DNA from: CAYUYV01 sp964474635
GTDB lineage: Bacteria; Pseudomonadota; Alphaproteobacteria; JAJFIK01
Length of the DNA: 64,000 nucleotides
Assembly (NCBI GenBank): GCA_964474635.1
Contig: CAYYTT010000004.1
Coordinates: 1 to 64,000, forward strand
Direction of reading: 5' to 3'
Shown here: one piece after another, positions 44,119-53,750 of the stretch
How the letters are laid out: each line of letters starts with the position of its first letter
How positions within the stretch are numbered: the stretch's first letter is position 1
Program-made: the position numbers and the translations under genes
The notes under the pieces: model-generated
The model's database searches: none
What the model saw: only the letters and a program-made list of their open reading frames with translations
Told to the model about the DNA's origin: nothing

Positions 44119-45024
44119 TCAGGTCAGAACGCGCACGACCTCCCGGGCGACGGCGGCGTGGACGGCGTCGGCCGACGCGGACATGGAATTCGGCGCATTG
44201 GTGAAACTGACGATGATCAGGGGCCCCTGTTTGGTGGTTCTGCTGCCCGGCGGAATGGCGAAGGCCACGTCATTGTTGGCGCCGTTCGGGTTGTTGGCTC
44301 CGCCCGGCCACGTGCCGGTTTTGTCGCCCACGGTCCAGCCCTCCGGCAGGCCGGCGCGCAGGCGTTTCAGGCCGGTGCGCGCCTCGATCATCCACAGCCG
44401 CAACTGCGTCCGGCTGGGCTCCGACAGGCGGTCCTTGAACAGATAGCGCCGCATGAGGCCCATCATGGCGAGCGGGCTGGAGGTGTCGCGCGGATCATCC
44501 GGCGAGCCGTGATTAAGGGCGGGCTCCATGCGGTCGAGGCGCGTGACCACATCGCCCGCGGCGCGCAAGCCGGCCGTAAAGCCGGCGGGCCCGTCCAAGG
44601 CGTCGATGAGCAGATTGGCGGCCGTGTTGTCACTGGTGATGACGGCCGCGGCGCACAGGGCGTCCACCGTCATGCCCTCGCCGCCGACGAAGTTTTCCGT
44701 AACCGGTGAATAGGAGACCAGGTCCTTGCGGGCGAAGGTGATCCGGCGGCTGAGGGTTTCCTCGCCCCGGTCGACCCGCTCCAGGATCTGCGCCGCCAGA
44801 AGCCACTTAAAGGTGGAGCACATGGCAAAGCGCTCGTCGGGGCGGTGGGAGACGGTCACATCCGTCGCCAGATTGCTGGCGGCCACGCCGATCCGGCCGC
44901 CAGTCTGCGCCTCAATGGCCGCAAAATCGGGCCTCACCCGGCCGGCCCCGAACGCGCAGCCGGTGAGGGCGGGCGCCGCTGCGGCCATGGCAAGGACCGC
45001 GCGCCGTGTATGCTGGAATGGCAT
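44119..45024 (-). CDS. Class A (serine) beta-lactamase
   Basis: A 301-residue beta-lactamase with all class A motifs: STFK (Ser70, Lys73), SDN (131-133), E167 with PALN, and KTG (235-237). It hydrolyses beta-lactams in the periplasm. The leader (TRRAVLAMAAAAPALTGC) has features of both a twin-arginine signal and a lipobox. There is a Cys before Ser70 but no Cys at the KTG+2 position, so it lacks the disulfide of class A carbapenemases. GGGGAG precedes the ATG. No ampR-type regulator or mobile element is next to it, suggesting an intrinsic chromosomal gene. Confidence 0.94.
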   Translation of the reverse strand: MPFQHTRRAVLAMAAAAPALTGCAFGAGRVRPDFAAIEAQTGGRIGVAASNLATDVTVSHRPDERFAMCSTFKWLLAAQILERVDRGEETLSRRITFARKDLVSYSPVTENFVGGEGMTVDALCAAAVITSDNTAANLLIDALDGPAGFTAGLRAAGDVVTRLDRMEPALNHGSPDDPRDTSSPLAMMGLMRRYLFKDRLSEPSRTQLRLWMIEARTGLKRLRAGLPEGWTVGDKTGTWPGGANNPNGANNDVAFAIPPGSRTTKQGPLIIVSFTNAPNSMSASADAVHAAVAREVVRVLT

Positions 45025-45063
45025 GGGATCGCTCCCCTTTTCGGTTCAAAAAGCAGGGTGAGT

Positions 45064-47433
45064 TTACCGCGCCCCGAGGAGGGCGCCGGCGCAGGCGTCG
45101 AGGATGGCCTGCGCGTCGAGGCGGTAGGTGCGGTAGAGGTCCTGGAGGTCGCCGGTCTGGCCGAAGCGGTCGAGGCCGAGGGGCACCACCCGGTGGCCAT
45201 GGACGCTGCCGAGCCAGCTCAAGGCCTGGGGCGCGCTGTCGTGCACCGTCACGATGCCCGCCATAGGGGCGAGGGGCGCGAGCAAGCGCGCGGCCGTGCT
45301 ATTGGCCGGGCCCTCACCGGTCCAGCGGGCATCCTGGGCGAGGCGCCAGTTTGCATAAAGACGATCGGGCGAGGTGACCGCTAGCAGGCCGGCGCCGGGG
45401 GCATCGTCCTGGAGCGCGTCATGGGCCTCGAACGCTTCGGGCGCCAGGGCACCGCAATAGGCGATGGCGAGATCGGCGCCCGGTGCGGGCGGGCGTACCC
45501 AATAGGCCCCTTCCACGACGGCCTCGTCCCAGGACGGATCGGCGCGCGAGGCGGGCTGGGGCAAGGGCCGGGTGGACAGGCGCAGATAGACCGAGCCGCC
45601 GTCCTCGGCCTGCATGTGCTCCAGGGACCAGCGCAGAATCGCGGCGAGTTCCTCCGCATAGGCCGGCTCGAAATAGGTCAGCCCCGGCTGTCCCATGCCG
45701 ATAAGGGGTGTGCTGATGGACTGGTGCGCGCCGCCCTCCGGTCCCAGGGTAACACCGGACGGCGTGGCCACGAGCAGGAACCGGGCGTCCTGGTAACAGG
45801 CGTAGTTGAGGGCATCGAGGCCGCGGGCGATGAAAGGATCGTAGAGCGCGCCGATGGGCAAGAGGCGCTCCCCGAACAGGGACCCGGTCATGCCGAGGGC
45901 GGCGAGGAGAATAAAGAGATTGTTTTCCGCGATCCCCAACTCAATGTGCTGGCCCGTGGGGCCGGCGCGCCAGCGTTGGGGCGAGGCGATCTTCCGGTCC
46001 CGGAAGACATCCGGCCGCTCTTTGCGGGAGAAAATACCGCGTGTGTTGACCCAGGCGCCAAGATTGGTCGAGACGGTCACGTCGGGCGAGGTTGTCACGA
46101 TGCGCTGTGCAAGGGCATCGTCGGCCCGGGCGATCTCATGGAGGATCCGGCCGAAGGCAGCCTGGGTCGAGACGCTGTCGGGCATGGCCTCGCCGAGGCG
46201 CGCCGGAACGTCAAAGCAAGGCGCCGCGTGACGGCGCGCCTTGTCCGTATGGAACGGAACGGCGCGCAGATACGCCGCCACGTGGGAGCGTTCATTGTCC
46301 GACAGGCCGGCCAAAGGCTCCCATTCCTCGCCTTCGTCGACCTGCATCTGGTCGCGGTAGACGGCCATTTGATCAGGTGTCATCAGGCCGGCGTGATTGT
46401 CCTTGTGCCCCTGAAACGGCAGGCCGAAGCCCTTGATGGTGTAACAGATGAAAAGATGCGGGCCGTCGTCCTCGACCCCTTCGAAGACGGACAAGAGCGT
46501 GCGCAGACAGTGCCCGCCGAGATTGGTCATCAACCGGTGCAGGCGGTCGTCGTCGAGCCCATTGATCAGGCGCCAGATGGGACTGTTGGGGTCCAGGTCC
46601 TGGCCAAGCGCGTCGCGCCAGGCGCCGCCGCCCTCATAGGCAAGCGCCGCATAAAGATCGTTTGGACATGCCTCAATCCAGCGGCGCAGATCCTCGCCGC
46701 CGGGCTGCTCGAACGCCTCCTGCAGCAGGGCGCCCCAGCGCACCGGCACCACGCGCCAGCCAGCCGCTGCGAATATCCCCTCATAGCGGTCGATCATGCG
46801 TTCCGGCGTGACGGCGTCGAGGCTTTGCCGGTTGTAGTCCACGATCCACCAGGTGTTGCGGATGTCGTGCTTGGCGCACTCCAGCAGGGCCTCGTAAATA
46901 TTGCCCTCATCGAGTTCCGCATCGCCCAACAGGGAAATCATGCGTCCCCGCGCGTCCGGCCGGCGCCAACCATGGGCCTCGAGATAATCCTGGGCTAGGG
47001 AGGCGAAGGCCGAAATGGCGACGCCGAGCCCCACGGAGCCAGTGGAGAAGTCGACATCGTCGGCGTCCTTGGTCCGGGAGGGGTAGGATTGCGCGCCGCC
47101 CAACCCCCTAAAACGCCGCAGCTGGTCGACCGTTTGGCGGCCCAGCAGATATTGGACGGCGTGGAAAACCGGCGAGGCGTGGGGTTTTACCGCGACCCGG
47201 TCCTCGGGCCGGAGCACCCGGAAGTAGAGGGCGGCCATGATGGAGGTCATGGAGGCGCAGGAGGCCTGGTGGCCGCCAACTTTCAGACCATCCCGGCTGT
47301 CGCGGACATGGTTTGCATGGTGGATCGTCCAGGTGGACAGCCACTGGATCCGGCGCTCAAGCAGGCTGAGGCATGTGATGTCGTGATCGGACAGCGCGGG
47401 GCTCGTGGAGCGTGTGTTTTGCGCCATGGCCAT
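45064..47433 (-). CDS. AceE/transketolase-like thiamine-diphosphate enzyme
   Basis: A 789-residue single-chain ThDP enzyme related to E1 of pyruvate dehydrogenase (AceE) and transketolase. The ThDP-binding motif is LLGDAELDEGN ... DYNRQSLD, in place of GDGE-NN; the pyrimidine-domain glutamate is in HIELGIAENNLF. ATG 47433 with GGGAG is preferred. It is about 100 residues shorter than E. coli AceE and has no neighbouring E2 or E3 gene, so the substrate is uncertain. It ends 39 bp before the beta-lactamase start. Confidence 0.82.
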   Translation of the reverse strand: MAMAQNTRSTSPALSDHDITCLSLLERRIQWLSTWTIHHANHVRDSRDGLKVGGHQASCASMTSIMAALYFRVLRPEDRVAVKPHASPVFHAVQYLLGRQTVDQLRRFRGLGGAQSYPSRTKDADDVDFSTGSVGLGVAISAFASLAQDYLEAHGWRRPDARGRMISLLGDAELDEGNIYEALLECAKHDIRNTWWIVDYNRQSLDAVTPERMIDRYEGIFAAAGWRVVPVRWGALLQEAFEQPGGEDLRRWIEACPNDLYAALAYEGGGAWRDALGQDLDPNSPIWRLINGLDDDRLHRLMTNLGGHCLRTLLSVFEGVEDDGPHLFICYTIKGFGLPFQGHKDNHAGLMTPDQMAVYRDQMQVDEGEEWEPLAGLSDNERSHVAAYLRAVPFHTDKARRHAAPCFDVPARLGEAMPDSVSTQAAFGRILHEIARADDALAQRIVTTSPDVTVSTNLGAWVNTRGIFSRKERPDVFRDRKIASPQRWRAGPTGQHIELGIAENNLFILLAALGMTGSLFGERLLPIGALYDPFIARGLDALNYACYQDARFLLVATPSGVTLGPEGGAHQSISTPLIGMGQPGLTYFEPAYAEELAAILRWSLEHMQAEDGGSVYLRLSTRPLPQPASRADPSWDEAVVEGAYWVRPPAPGADLAIAYCGALAPEAFEAHDALQDDAPGAGLLAVTSPDRLYANWRLAQDARWTGEGPANSTAARLLAPLAPMAGIVTVHDSAPQALSWLGSVHGHRVVPLGLDRFGQTGDLQDLYRTYRLDAQAILDACAGALLGAR

Positions 47434-48201
47434 GTCGCGTCTCCCATGCGGCGGCATCCAGGGCGCATCGGGCGCCGCGTCGGCCGCTTCTAATCCATTG
47501 ATAACAAAGCCGTGCCTGCCGGCATGGCCGTTTTGCGACCGGATCTTGCCATGGTTAACGCAGATCCACCTTCACAAATGCACGTTTAACCGGCACACTC
47601 ACTGACCGAATGACGGGGGTGGCAACCGTTCGACGGACGGTGATGCCGATATGGGGCCAAGGCGCACGCCTTGTATGTTGTGGGACCATGCGACCTGGGA
47701 ACCACGCCGTTTGGCGGGTTTAGGCCCGGGCGCGTGAACAGGTGTGTAAGAGCGAAACAAGACCACAGTCATCGCATGTCGTGATGCGTGAGAACGGCGA
47801 CCTTGCGGCGCGGCGCGAACGGTTGTGTTGTGCAGTCCCGCCATGTGCCGCGTCAAGCGTGTGGCAGGCGCGGCGACATTGCAGGCATGCGATCTGACAG
47901 GCGCGGGTGTTTTGGGCACTTGAGCACCGTCCGCATGGCCAGGCCCTTGGCGCCGGCAAGGGGGCATGAGGCCAATGCGGCCAGACCGGGCGGGCATGAG
48001 CGGGAGGGTCAGACCGGGCGGGCCAGACCGGGCGGGCATGAGGTTTGCGCCGCAGCCTGGCCGGTGCCATGGGCTCTTCGGCGGCGAACGGGTCAGCCCG
48101 TTCGCCCCGGATCGTGCCGATAACTGGATGCCGACAACTGGACGATGGAAAGACGCCAAGGGGGAGCGCGGCGTCTTTCGAAAAATGAGAGGTCGACAGG
48201 C
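47434..48201. other. Gene-free region with GC-rich 14-bp repeats
   Basis: A 768-bp stretch between divergent genes. Units of CAGACCGGGCGGG recur at 47982, 48010 and 48024. The part next to the transketolase-like gene (47480-47600) is AT-richer and probably holds its promoter. No gene is recognised. Confidence 0.5.
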
Positions 48202-48972
48202 ATGGTGATCGAACCAGCAGCAGGCGTGCGCCTTGGACGAGCGGAGCCCCGTTTCGCGCCCCGGCGGACCGTTTCTGTTGTCCTTGCCACATCGCTGCTG
48301 GTCGGCGTTGGCCTTGCTGGGTGTGCGGCTGGCCGCATCGAACCGCTCACCAAACCCGTGTCATCGGTTAGCGTCGGGTTGAACCCGGAACAGGTGGACT
48401 TGCGCATTGCCGCCAAGGCCGCGCAGCGCTCCCCCTGGGGGCAGGTCAGCACTGCCGCGTCGTCCTTTTCTTTGTCTTCGGTTTTCGCCGTCCTGGTCGA
48501 TGGTCTTGGCGCGGTCGATGCGCAGCCCGTCGCGGACGGCGCCGCCGGCGCCCAGGCGGACGATCCGCGAGCGGCCCTGTCGGACGACGCGCAAGCCTAT
48601 CTGGCCCAGATTGAGAGCCGGATCCTTGCGCCTGGCATGCGGATGGCCGCGCTTGAGGACGATCTGGCGGATCGGATCGGCCTGACGCGGCGCGTTTTGG
48701 CGGCGGCAAGCCGTGTTCTGGCTGCCCATCAGGTGGCGGCCCCGCTTTCTGGCGGCGCGGCGCGCGAGAGCGCACGCGATGACATGGCGTTGATCAATGA
48801 TGCTCTTGAGGCGCTGGGCGATCAACGGACTATCTTTGCGGAAGTTGTTGGCCATGTCATGGCCCACGGCGAGGTCAGCGGCCTCGCGATCCGCGCCCTG
48901 AGCGTTTGGGGCCAGGACATCGAGGCGTTGGACCGGCTCCGTGACACGGTCGGTGAAGTGATCGTGAGTTGA
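48202..48972 (+). CDS. Probable lipoprotein of unknown function
   Basis: A 256-residue protein from ATG 48202, with a long basic N-terminus, a hydrophobic segment at about 25-38, and a lipobox LAGC near residue 41. The mature part is Ala-rich and helical. No family is recognised. The leader before the hydrophobic part is unusually long, so the true start could be further in. Confidence 0.6.
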   Translation: MVIEPAAGVRLGRAEPRFAPRRTVSVVLATSLLVGVGLAGCAAGRIEPLTKPVSSVSVGLNPEQVDLRIAAKAAQRSPWGQVSTAASSFSLSSVFAVLVDGLGAVDAQPVADGAAGAQADDPRAALSDDAQAYLAQIESRILAPGMRMAALEDDLADRIGLTRRVLAAASRVLAAHQVAAPLSGGAARESARDDMALINDALEALGDQRTIFAEVVGHVMAHGEVSGLAIRALSVWGQDIEALDRLRDTVGEVIVS

Positions 48973-49397
48973 TCGGCCGGCCCGGTGGGTTCGCAAAACA
49001 CGTTTTGAAGACGATCCAATCCTTTAGGCCGAAGCGGCCGACCATGTTCTCTCCACAATGTCATTTCGAGATACTGCAATCGCGCCTGCGGAGCGATGCG
49101 GGACAGATTTACCTGCGGCACAACGCACCCAATTCTTGTGTCAAACAGCCACATTATGGGGAAATGTTGGGTAACGTGCCGATGGGGGACTCCATGCGGT
49201 GGGGGATCTGCTAAGCTTTTCAGGCTGGCGGGGTGGCTCGATGGAGCGCGGCCACCGGCAGTGCGGCGACGGCCTTGAGGACAGGCCGACGGCTCTCCCG
49301 TGGGTCATGGGCGGGGAGGCCGGATCACCGAGGCACCGAACCGTCGGAGCGCCGAAAAACCGGGACCATGCGGCAACCGCTCATAGGGGATGGGGTC
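48973..49397. other. Upstream region of the FtsH-like gene
   Basis: A 425-bp region, AT-richer around 49030-49170, that should contain the promoter of the FtsH-like operon. The open frame extends back to 49233 but the family-like sequence begins at 49398. I see no other gene. Confidence 0.4.
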
Positions 49398-52226
49398 ATG
49401 GATCGTTACCTTGCTCTTTTCTACGCACTGGATCGCCACGGCACCGTGGCCAGCACAGAGGCGCGGACAAGCAGCATCAGCCCCCTTCAGGACCCGAGCG
49501 ATTTCAGCGATTGGGTTGTCGGGCAATATGCCGGCCTTATTGACGATTACGGCCCCCAGGCGAGCCATATGGGCTTTGCCGGCGTCTATGAGCAGCCCCA
49601 TCAAAGCGTTCTGACGGTCGACCAGATCATGGCGCGCGTCGTGTCTTTCGAAGAAGGCGCGGACTCCGCGTTTTTTCAGCGCCACGACCACAACACAGCT
49701 TTCCTGAGCGAAATCGGACAACGTCGCTCGCTGGAGCGCGTGGTCGACTCGGCCGCCGAGCAGGCCCTTGACCTTTGGTATGAATACGAGCGCGAAATCC
49801 CGGATCATGCCCGCGATGGGTTTTCGGCCTACACGCTCGTCTATGTGGACTACGACGACGGCAGCGTGATCGCCGCGCCGATTTATCTGCACCAGGAATT
49901 CGACGCCGCCCTGACGAAGTTCATGATCGACGAGATCTTTGGCGTCATCGGACCCGTGGCGTTGTTCGAAGGGCTTTTGCAGCCCGTGGCGACGAGCGAC
50001 ATCCTTGAGCAGGCGGAAGGGTTCAAGGAGATCGAACAGGTGTCGCCGCTGGACGCGGATCGCGACGCGGGCATGATTTTGAAGATGGATCGGGGAGGAT
50101 CAATCGTGGCGGCAGGCGTGAACAAGTCCGTACCCGATATTTTGGCCGAGCACCTGACCCGCAAGGCAGTCGAGGACTATGTGCATTCGGACACGGGCGA
50201 CCTGTCGCGTCGGATCCGCGAGCGGGGCGGGGATGTTTTCGAGAGTTTTCTTGAAATCCTGACCGAAAAGCGTCCGCTGGTCCTCTTTGAGACTCAGTAT
50301 TGGGAAGTGGCGGAGAATGTGGCGCGCTATATCGCCGAATGCCTCAACATGGATTTCGTCTCCGCGAATTCCTACTACGAGCCCTATGAGCAGCGCCGGT
50401 ACAACTCGACCGACCGGGTGATTTTCTACGATGATCAGCTGTTCGCCGGCGATTACGAAATGGATCGCTCCACGGTCCGCAGTCTGATTAAGGAACTGGT
50501 GACCAGCCGGGACCTGGGTCTGATCGTGGTTTCGAACCCGCGGTCCGTGCCGCTGACCTTCCAGAACTATATGGACATGGAGCTGACGCTGCCGGCCATT
50601 GTCGGGCCGGTCCGTGACCGGATCTTCCGGGATATCCTGGGAGAAGAAGCCGCCCGGCTGCCCACGCTCGACAACTGGACCCGTTATCTGCTGCCCTATG
50701 ATTTCCAGAAGGTGCTGGCCGCCGGGTTCACCGGGGCCCAGGCCGTCACGGAACTGCAGGAACGGGTGGACCGGCGCCTGTCCCGCCGCGCGGCCCACAA
50801 CGCGCCGCGCCTTGCGGAGATTTACGGTCTCGGGGAAGCCAAAGAGATCGCGGATCAGCTTGTCGCCGATATTCGCCTCGCGGTGTCCGGTGAAATCGAC
50901 TGGAATGAGGTCGACCGGGGCATGCTGCTCGTGGGACCTCCGGGCACGGGTAAAACCATGCTGGCCCGCGCCATTTCCCGGGAATCGGGCATTCGCTTCA
51001 TCGCTGGCTCGGCCCTGGAATGGCAGGCTTCCGGCGCGCTCGATGCGCACCTGGCGTCCATTCGGGAGTTTTTTGCCGAGGCGCGCCGCTATGCGCCGAC
51101 GGTCGTCTTCATCGACGAATTCGATTCCATTGGCAATCGTCAGCATCACCAGGGGCGCAACGATTATTACACCACCGCTGTCGTGAACTGCGTGCTGGAA
51201 GAATTGCAGGGCTTCCACGACCGGGACGGCGTGATCGTTATCGCGGCCACGAACGAGGCGGCCAAGATCGACCCGGCACTGAAGCGGGCAGGGCGCCTTG
51301 ACCAAACCGTCACGGTGCGCCGGCCGAATGTGCCGAGTCTTGCGAAAATCTACGAATACCATATCGGCAAGCTGCGCGTGAAAGATCAGGTCGAAGATCC
51401 GATCGATACGGAGGAACTTGCCAAGCTGACCTTCGGTCAGACCGGCGCAGACGTTGAGTTCTATGTGCGCGGTGGACGGCGCCGGGCACGCAAGGAACGC
51501 CGTCCGGCCACCCAGGCCGATTTTGTCGCCGAAATCATGCGCCGTCCCCTCGGCGCCACGGGCATGCCCCGCATGACCGCCGAGGAGATCAAGCGCACGG
51601 CCGTCCACGAGGCCGGCCATGCCCTTGCGCAGCTTGTGGGCGAAACGCGGGGCATGGACATCTCCTATGTCTCCATCATTCCCCGCCCGGACGGAACGCT
51701 CGGCTTCGTGGCGTCCTATAACGAGCGGGTGGATGTGAAGAAGGCCGATGTCCTGGAGCAGGTGCGCGTCTTCCTCGCGGGCCGCGCCGCCGAGGAAGTC
51801 GTCTATGGCAAGGACAATGTGGGCGCGGGCTCCGGGGGCAGTGGTTCGTCGGATCTCGCCCAGGCGACCCGGCTCCTGGTGCGCATGTTCATGCAGCACG
51901 GCTATTCCGAAAAGAGCGGCTTGATCTGGTTCGACCTCGACCAGCGCGACAGCAGCAATCTCGATTTGCCAGCGGACGTGCGTGAGGAAGTGCGCCAGAC
52001 GCTCGATCGCCAATACCGGGAAATCATCCGCTTGCTGAAGGAAAACCGCGCCAGCCTGGACCGGATCGTCAAGGTGCTCCTCGACAAGCAGGAAATCACC
52101 GGCAATGAGCTTCGGGACATGTTCCACCGGCGGGGCGGTGTCTTTGGTTGGCTGAACGGCAACCGGCGCGACGGGGACGGTCCGGATCACGATCATTCGG
52201 ACGACGAGACCATCAACGGCGCATGA
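49398..52226 (+). CDS. Soluble FtsH-like AAA+ zinc protease with large N-terminal domain
   Basis: A 942-residue protein. Its C-terminal half is FtsH-like: Walker A GPPGTGKT (about 513-520), Walker B VVFIDEFDSIG, Arg-finger region KRAGRLDQ, then an M41 peptidase domain with HEAGH (737-741) and the downstream Asp ligand in SSDLAQATRLL. Unlike FtsH it has no membrane span. The first about 500 residues are unrelated to FtsH; residues about 290-400 read like an AAA domain without Walker motifs (LIVVSNPRSVPLTFQNY resembles a sensor-1 strand). The tail is Asp/His-rich. It overlaps an SDR gene by four bases. Substrates are unknown. Confidence 0.85.
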   Translation: MDRYLALFYALDRHGTVASTEARTSSISPLQDPSDFSDWVVGQYAGLIDDYGPQASHMGFAGVYEQPHQSVLTVDQIMARVVSFEEGADSAFFQRHDHNTAFLSEIGQRRSLERVVDSAAEQALDLWYEYEREIPDHARDGFSAYTLVYVDYDDGSVIAAPIYLHQEFDAALTKFMIDEIFGVIGPVALFEGLLQPVATSDILEQAEGFKEIEQVSPLDADRDAGMILKMDRGGSIVAAGVNKSVPDILAEHLTRKAVEDYVHSDTGDLSRRIRERGGDVFESFLEILTEKRPLVLFETQYWEVAENVARYIAECLNMDFVSANSYYEPYEQRRYNSTDRVIFYDDQLFAGDYEMDRSTVRSLIKELVTSRDLGLIVVSNPRSVPLTFQNYMDMELTLPAIVGPVRDRIFRDILGEEAARLPTLDNWTRYLLPYDFQKVLAAGFTGAQAVTELQERVDRRLSRRAAHNAPRLAEIYGLGEAKEIADQLVADIRLAVSGEIDWNEVDRGMLLVGPPGTGKTMLARAISRESGIRFIAGSALEWQASGALDAHLASIREFFAEARRYAPTVVFIDEFDSIGNRQHHQGRNDYYTTAVVNCVLEELQGFHDRDGVIVIAATNEAAKIDPALKRAGRLDQTVTVRRPNVPSLAKIYEYHIGKLRVKDQVEDPIDTEELAKLTFGQTGADVEFYVRGGRRRARKERRPATQADFVAEIMRRPLGATGMPRMTAEEIKRTAVHEAGHALAQLVGETRGMDISYVSIIPRPDGTLGFVASYNERVDVKKADVLEQVRVFLAGRAAEEVVYGKDNVGAGSGGSGSSDLAQATRLLVRMFMQHGYSEKSGLIWFDLDQRDSSNLDLPADVREEVRQTLDRQYREIIRLLKENRASLDRIVKVLLDKQEITGNELRDMFHRRGGVFGWLNGNRRDGDGPDHDHSDDETINGA

Positions 52227-53050
52227 CGCGGGCCGCGCCGCGCACGGCGCTTGTAACGGGGGCCTCGGCGGGGATCGGGGCCGCCTTCGCCGCCGACCTC
52301 GCCGCGCGGGGCTTCGGCCTCGTCCTGACCGCCCGGCGGACCGACCGGCTGGAGGATCTCGCGGAGCGCCTTGAGCGTGAGCATGGCGTGCCGGTGCTGG
52401 CCATCCCCGGCGATCTTGCGCAAACCGAGACGCCGGAACGGATCATGGCGGCCGTCGCGGATGCGGGCCTCACCGTCGACGTCCTCATCAACAATGCCGG
52501 TTATGGTCTACCCCCCCATTTCGCCGACCTGTCATGGCAGGAGCACCGGGATTTCCTCCAGGTCATGGTCACGGCGGTTGCGCACCTGACCCACCTTGTG
52601 CTGCCGGGCATGGTCGCGCGTGACTATGGACGCATTGTCCAGGTGGCATCGATTGCCGGCTTGTTGCCGGGCAGCATGGGCCACACGCTTTACGGCGCCT
52701 CAAAGGCGTTCCTGATCCGCTTCAGCGAGGCCCTGTCCCTCGAAATGGAGGGGCGCAATATTCGAGTTCAAGCCCTGTGTCCGGGCTTTACCTATAGCGA
52801 ATTTCATGATGTCACCGGAGGCCGTGAGGAAGTTTCCACTTATCCTGGCTATATGTGGATGCAGGCGGAGGATGTGGTCCGGCGCAGTCTCGACGGGGTG
52901 ATGGGGACCGGGCCCACCGTTCTGGTGACGGGGCGGTTCAATACGGCGGTCGCGACGGCGGCAAAGCTTTTGCCGCAATGGGCCTTGATGGCGTTGTCGC
53001 GTCGGCGCGCCCGCGCATCCTTGGCCCGAATGGCGGATCGGCAGGGGTAG
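52223..53050 (+). CDS. Short-chain dehydrogenase/reductase
   Basis: A 275-residue classical SDR of the DltE type. It has the NAD(P)-binding TGASAGIG at residues 11-18, NNAGYG, and catalytic Ser and YxxxK (YGASK). The start overlaps the FtsH-like stop (ATGA) and a small lipoprotein gene follows three bases after its stop. The substrate is unknown. Confidence 0.9.
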   Translation: MTRAAPRTALVTGASAGIGAAFAADLAARGFGLVLTARRTDRLEDLAERLEREHGVPVLAIPGDLAQTETPERIMAAVADAGLTVDVLINNAGYGLPPHFADLSWQEHRDFLQVMVTAVAHLTHLVLPGMVARDYGRIVQVASIAGLLPGSMGHTLYGASKAFLIRFSEALSLEMEGRNIRVQALCPGFTYSEFHDVTGGREEVSTYPGYMWMQAEDVVRRSLDGVMGTGPTVLVTGRFNTAVATAAKLLPQWALMALSRRRARASLARMADRQG

Positions 53051-53052
53051 AT

Positions 53053-53577
53053 ATGACGGTGACACATAAAGTGCGGGTGGGGCACGGCCTGGCGCGGCGC
53101 ATCCGAGGCGTCCTGGCGGCCTGTCTTGCGGCGGGGGCGGCGGCCTGTATCAGTACGGACAATCCATGGCCCGCCGTGGCGACCGGACCCATCCCGGCCG
53201 TTGAGGGCCCTCTCATGCCAGCGGCGTTCCGGGTGCCCCAGATCGCCTTTGGTGATCAGTGTCCCCGCGATCTCAGCTTTTATCGGCTCCAGTTGCAAAA
53301 TCCATCGCGCCTGCCGGGCGGGCTGTCCATGACCACCGAGGATGCCATTGTTCAGCACGGGTCCATGGTGGCGGCGCAAGATGCCCTGCGCGCCGAGATC
53401 CTCACCTTGCGCACGGGGCTTTCCCAAATCGCGGCCGTGCGTCCGCTCGATGACAGGACACGCCGTGAGACGGTGGATCGCCGGCTCGACGATCTGGCTG
53501 ATCGGCTGCTTTACGCCCAAGCCCTACTCGCAGCCCTCGAATGTGAGCAGCGCAAGGGCAAGAAGGCCAACGCATAG
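53053..53577 (+). CDS. Small probable lipoprotein
   Basis: A 174-residue exported protein from ATG 53053, with a signal peptide and a lipobox-like AAAC near residue 34, then a coiled-coil-rich helical C-terminal half. Family not recognised. It is the third gene of the FtsH-like/SDR operon, so the three may act together; this is inference. Confidence 0.7.
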   Translation: MTVTHKVRVGHGLARRIRGVLAACLAAGAAACISTDNPWPAVATGPIPAVEGPLMPAAFRVPQIAFGDQCPRDLSFYRLQLQNPSRLPGGLSMTTEDAIVQHGSMVAAQDALRAEILTLRTGLSQIAAVRPLDDRTRRETVDRRLDDLADRLLYAQALLAALECEQRKGKKANA

Positions 53578-53750
53578 CCGCTCCGCGGGAGCAGGCATGA
53601 GCGCTTTATCCGTGCCGTGATGACGCGTGCCCCTTCGTGCTGTCGCGGGCGAAACCGGGGCGGCGGCACGCCTGACTTTTTGCTGGCAGCGCCACGCGCG
53701 GCGCAAAGGCACTCGTGCATCTGGCATATACAACACCAGCGCGCGGCCGC

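Noticed and set aside
45421..46998. 525-codon plus-strand open frame opposite the AceE-like gene
   Set aside because: Antisense shadow; the minus-strand frame carries the ThDP motifs.
50100..52196. 698-codon minus-strand open frame opposite the FtsH-like gene
   Set aside because: The plus strand has intact Walker and zinc motifs. The antisense frame has no domain.
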